Assembly (NCBI RefSeq): GCF_003185915.1
Contig: NZ_QHLZ01000009.1
Coordinates: forward strand, 1 to 64,000
Reading direction: 5' to 3'
Source of the DNA: Arthrobacter psychrochitiniphilus
GTDB lineage: Bacteria; Actinomycetota; Actinomycetes; Actinomycetales; Micrococcaceae
Length of the DNA: 64,000 nt
The first letter of the stretch is position 1. Each line of letters opens with the position of its first letter. Shown here piece after piece: positions 63,251-64,000 of the stretch. Under the pieces are notes generated by a model. That model was not told where the DNA came from. It searched no databases and saw only the letters and a list, made by a program, of their open reading frames with translations. The position numbers were made by a program, and so were the translations under genes.

Positions 63251-64000
63251 GTTCCAATGTGCGCGTGACACCCCACCCGTCATTTGATGTTCTGGCAGCC
63301 ACCACGGCCGCCCGGCTGATCACACGGTTGTTGGATGTGCAAGGTGATCGTGGTGAAGCCACCGTGGTTCTTACCGGCGGATCTGTTGGCATAGCCACGT
63401 TGCGCGAAGTGGCCAAGTCACCGGCACGGTTGGCAGTGGATTGGGGCAAGGTCAATATCTGGTTCGGTGACGAACGTTTTGTTGAGACCAATTCACCAGA
63501 CCGCAACTGCGGCCAAGCGGCTCAGGCTCTGCTGGATCAGATTCCAGTTGATCCGGCACGTGTTCACATCATGGCTGCCTCGGACACCGTGGCCAGTCTT
63601 GATGAAGCTGTTCAGAAGTATGCGGCGGAGCTGGCGGCAGCTGCCAAGACAGAATGGCTAAAGGACGACGACGCACCAGAGCAGGAGCCCGTAGTCCCCC
63701 GCTTTGATGTTTTGTTGCTGGGTCTGGGACCGGATGCGCACATTGCCTCGCTCTTCCCGGATATGGCTGGAATCCGCACCAAGGGGGTCTCTGTGGTGGG
63801 GGTAACCAACTCACCCAAGCCACCGGCGTCGCGCGTGTCATTGACACTGGAAACCATCAACTCTGCCCAGGAAATCTGGATTGTTGCTGCCGGGGCGGAC
63901 AAGGCAGCAGCGGTGGGATTGGGCCTAGCTGGTGCCAACGAAGTTCAGGTACCAGCATCCGGTGCTCGGGGCTTGGTAAAAACTTTGTGGTTGCTAGATG
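63247..64000 (+). CDS. pgl: 6-phosphogluconolactonase, cut by right edge
   Basis: The frame runs from ATG 63247 to the window end without a stop (251 codons seen). VVLTGGSVGIATLREVA, VNIWFGDERFVETNSPDRNC (the DER-F/V motif), DVLLLGLGPDAHIASLFP and LTLETINSAQEIWIVAAG are DevB-type landmarks. Hydrolyses the Zwf product to 6-phosphogluconate. Overlaps opcA by 4 bp. Confidence 0.94.
   Translation, partial: MSSNVRVTPHPSFDVLAATTAARLITRLLDVQGDRGEATVVLTGGSVGIATLREVAKSPARLAVDWGKVNIWFGDERFVETNSPDRNCGQAAQALLDQIPVDPARVHIMAASDTVASLDEAVQKYAAELAAAAKTEWLKDDDAPEQEPVVPRFDVLLLGLGPDAHIASLFPDMAGIRTKGVSVVGVTNSPKPPASRVSLTLETINSAQEIWIVAAGADKAAAVGLGLAGANEVQVPASGARGLVKTLWLLD

Noticed and set aside
1..64000. CRISPR array, prophage, tRNA or rRNA genes
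   Set aside because: No regularly spaced repeats, phage genes or cloverleaf/rRNA motifs were seen by reading. This is not a substitute for a dedicated scan.

Overview
This window looks like a chromosomal segment of a high-GC Gram-positive actinobacterium of the Micrococcaceae, probably Arthrobacter or a close relative. This rests on codon use, GTG/TTG starts, a mycothiol-dependent maleylpyruvate-isomerase-like protein, OpcA next to G6PDH, a SufR-SufB-SufD-Rieske-SufC-SufT order, and a CmtR-type metal sensor. The assignment is an inference from gene content; no database search was possible.

Layout. 1-8.4 kb is an accessory, decaying region: a transposase tail, small orphan genes, a truncated methyltransferase, a VOC gene with an in-frame TAG, and a 1,268-bp IS3-family element. 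The element sits inside a GNAT acetyltransferase gene with a 3-bp target duplication, and removing it restores the reading frame exactly. 8.4-25 kb holds metabolic and transport genes: two SDRs, an FHA protein with a small partner, an alpha/beta hydrolase, a CoA-binding protein, O-acetylhomoserine sulfhydrylase, acetyl-CoA synthetase, and a four-gene dipeptide-type ABC transporter. 25.7-34.5 kb carries luxS-mtnN (methyl-cycle/AI-2), a channel-like membrane protein, an epimerase, a PhnB-type VOC protein, a 52-aa membrane peptide, an amidohydrolase relic, a lipoprotein and a DUF808 protein. 34.7-37.3 kb is an Mn/Zn ABC transporter operon with a palindrome in front. 38.3-40.8 kb is a cmtR/P-type ATPase heavy-metal locus with a palindromic operator over the start codon and an unusual triplicated 14-bp stop/start junction.

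41.1-44.8 kb (minus strand) is the most striking part. A fluoride riboswitch is followed by phosphoglycerate mutase, enolase, a universal stress protein and two CrcB/Fluc fluoride channels. The last four genes overlap one another. Enolase is the classical fluoride target, so this reads as a fluoride-inducible package that exports the toxin and supplies the sensitive lower-glycolysis steps. A hairpin just after the aptamer covers the first ribosome-binding site, which suggests translational ON control.

44.9-64 kb is a conserved actinobacterial block: a YpfJ-type metallopeptidase, the suf Fe-S assembly operon (no SufS/SufU) under SufR, an ABC-2 exporter leading into heme A synthase (ctaA), convergent heme O synthase (ctaB), then the pentose-phosphate cluster tkt-tal-pgi-zwf-opcA-pgl, which runs off the right edge. 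Strong hairpins separate ctaA from ctaB and tkt from tal.

No CRISPR array, rRNA, tRNA or prophage was seen.
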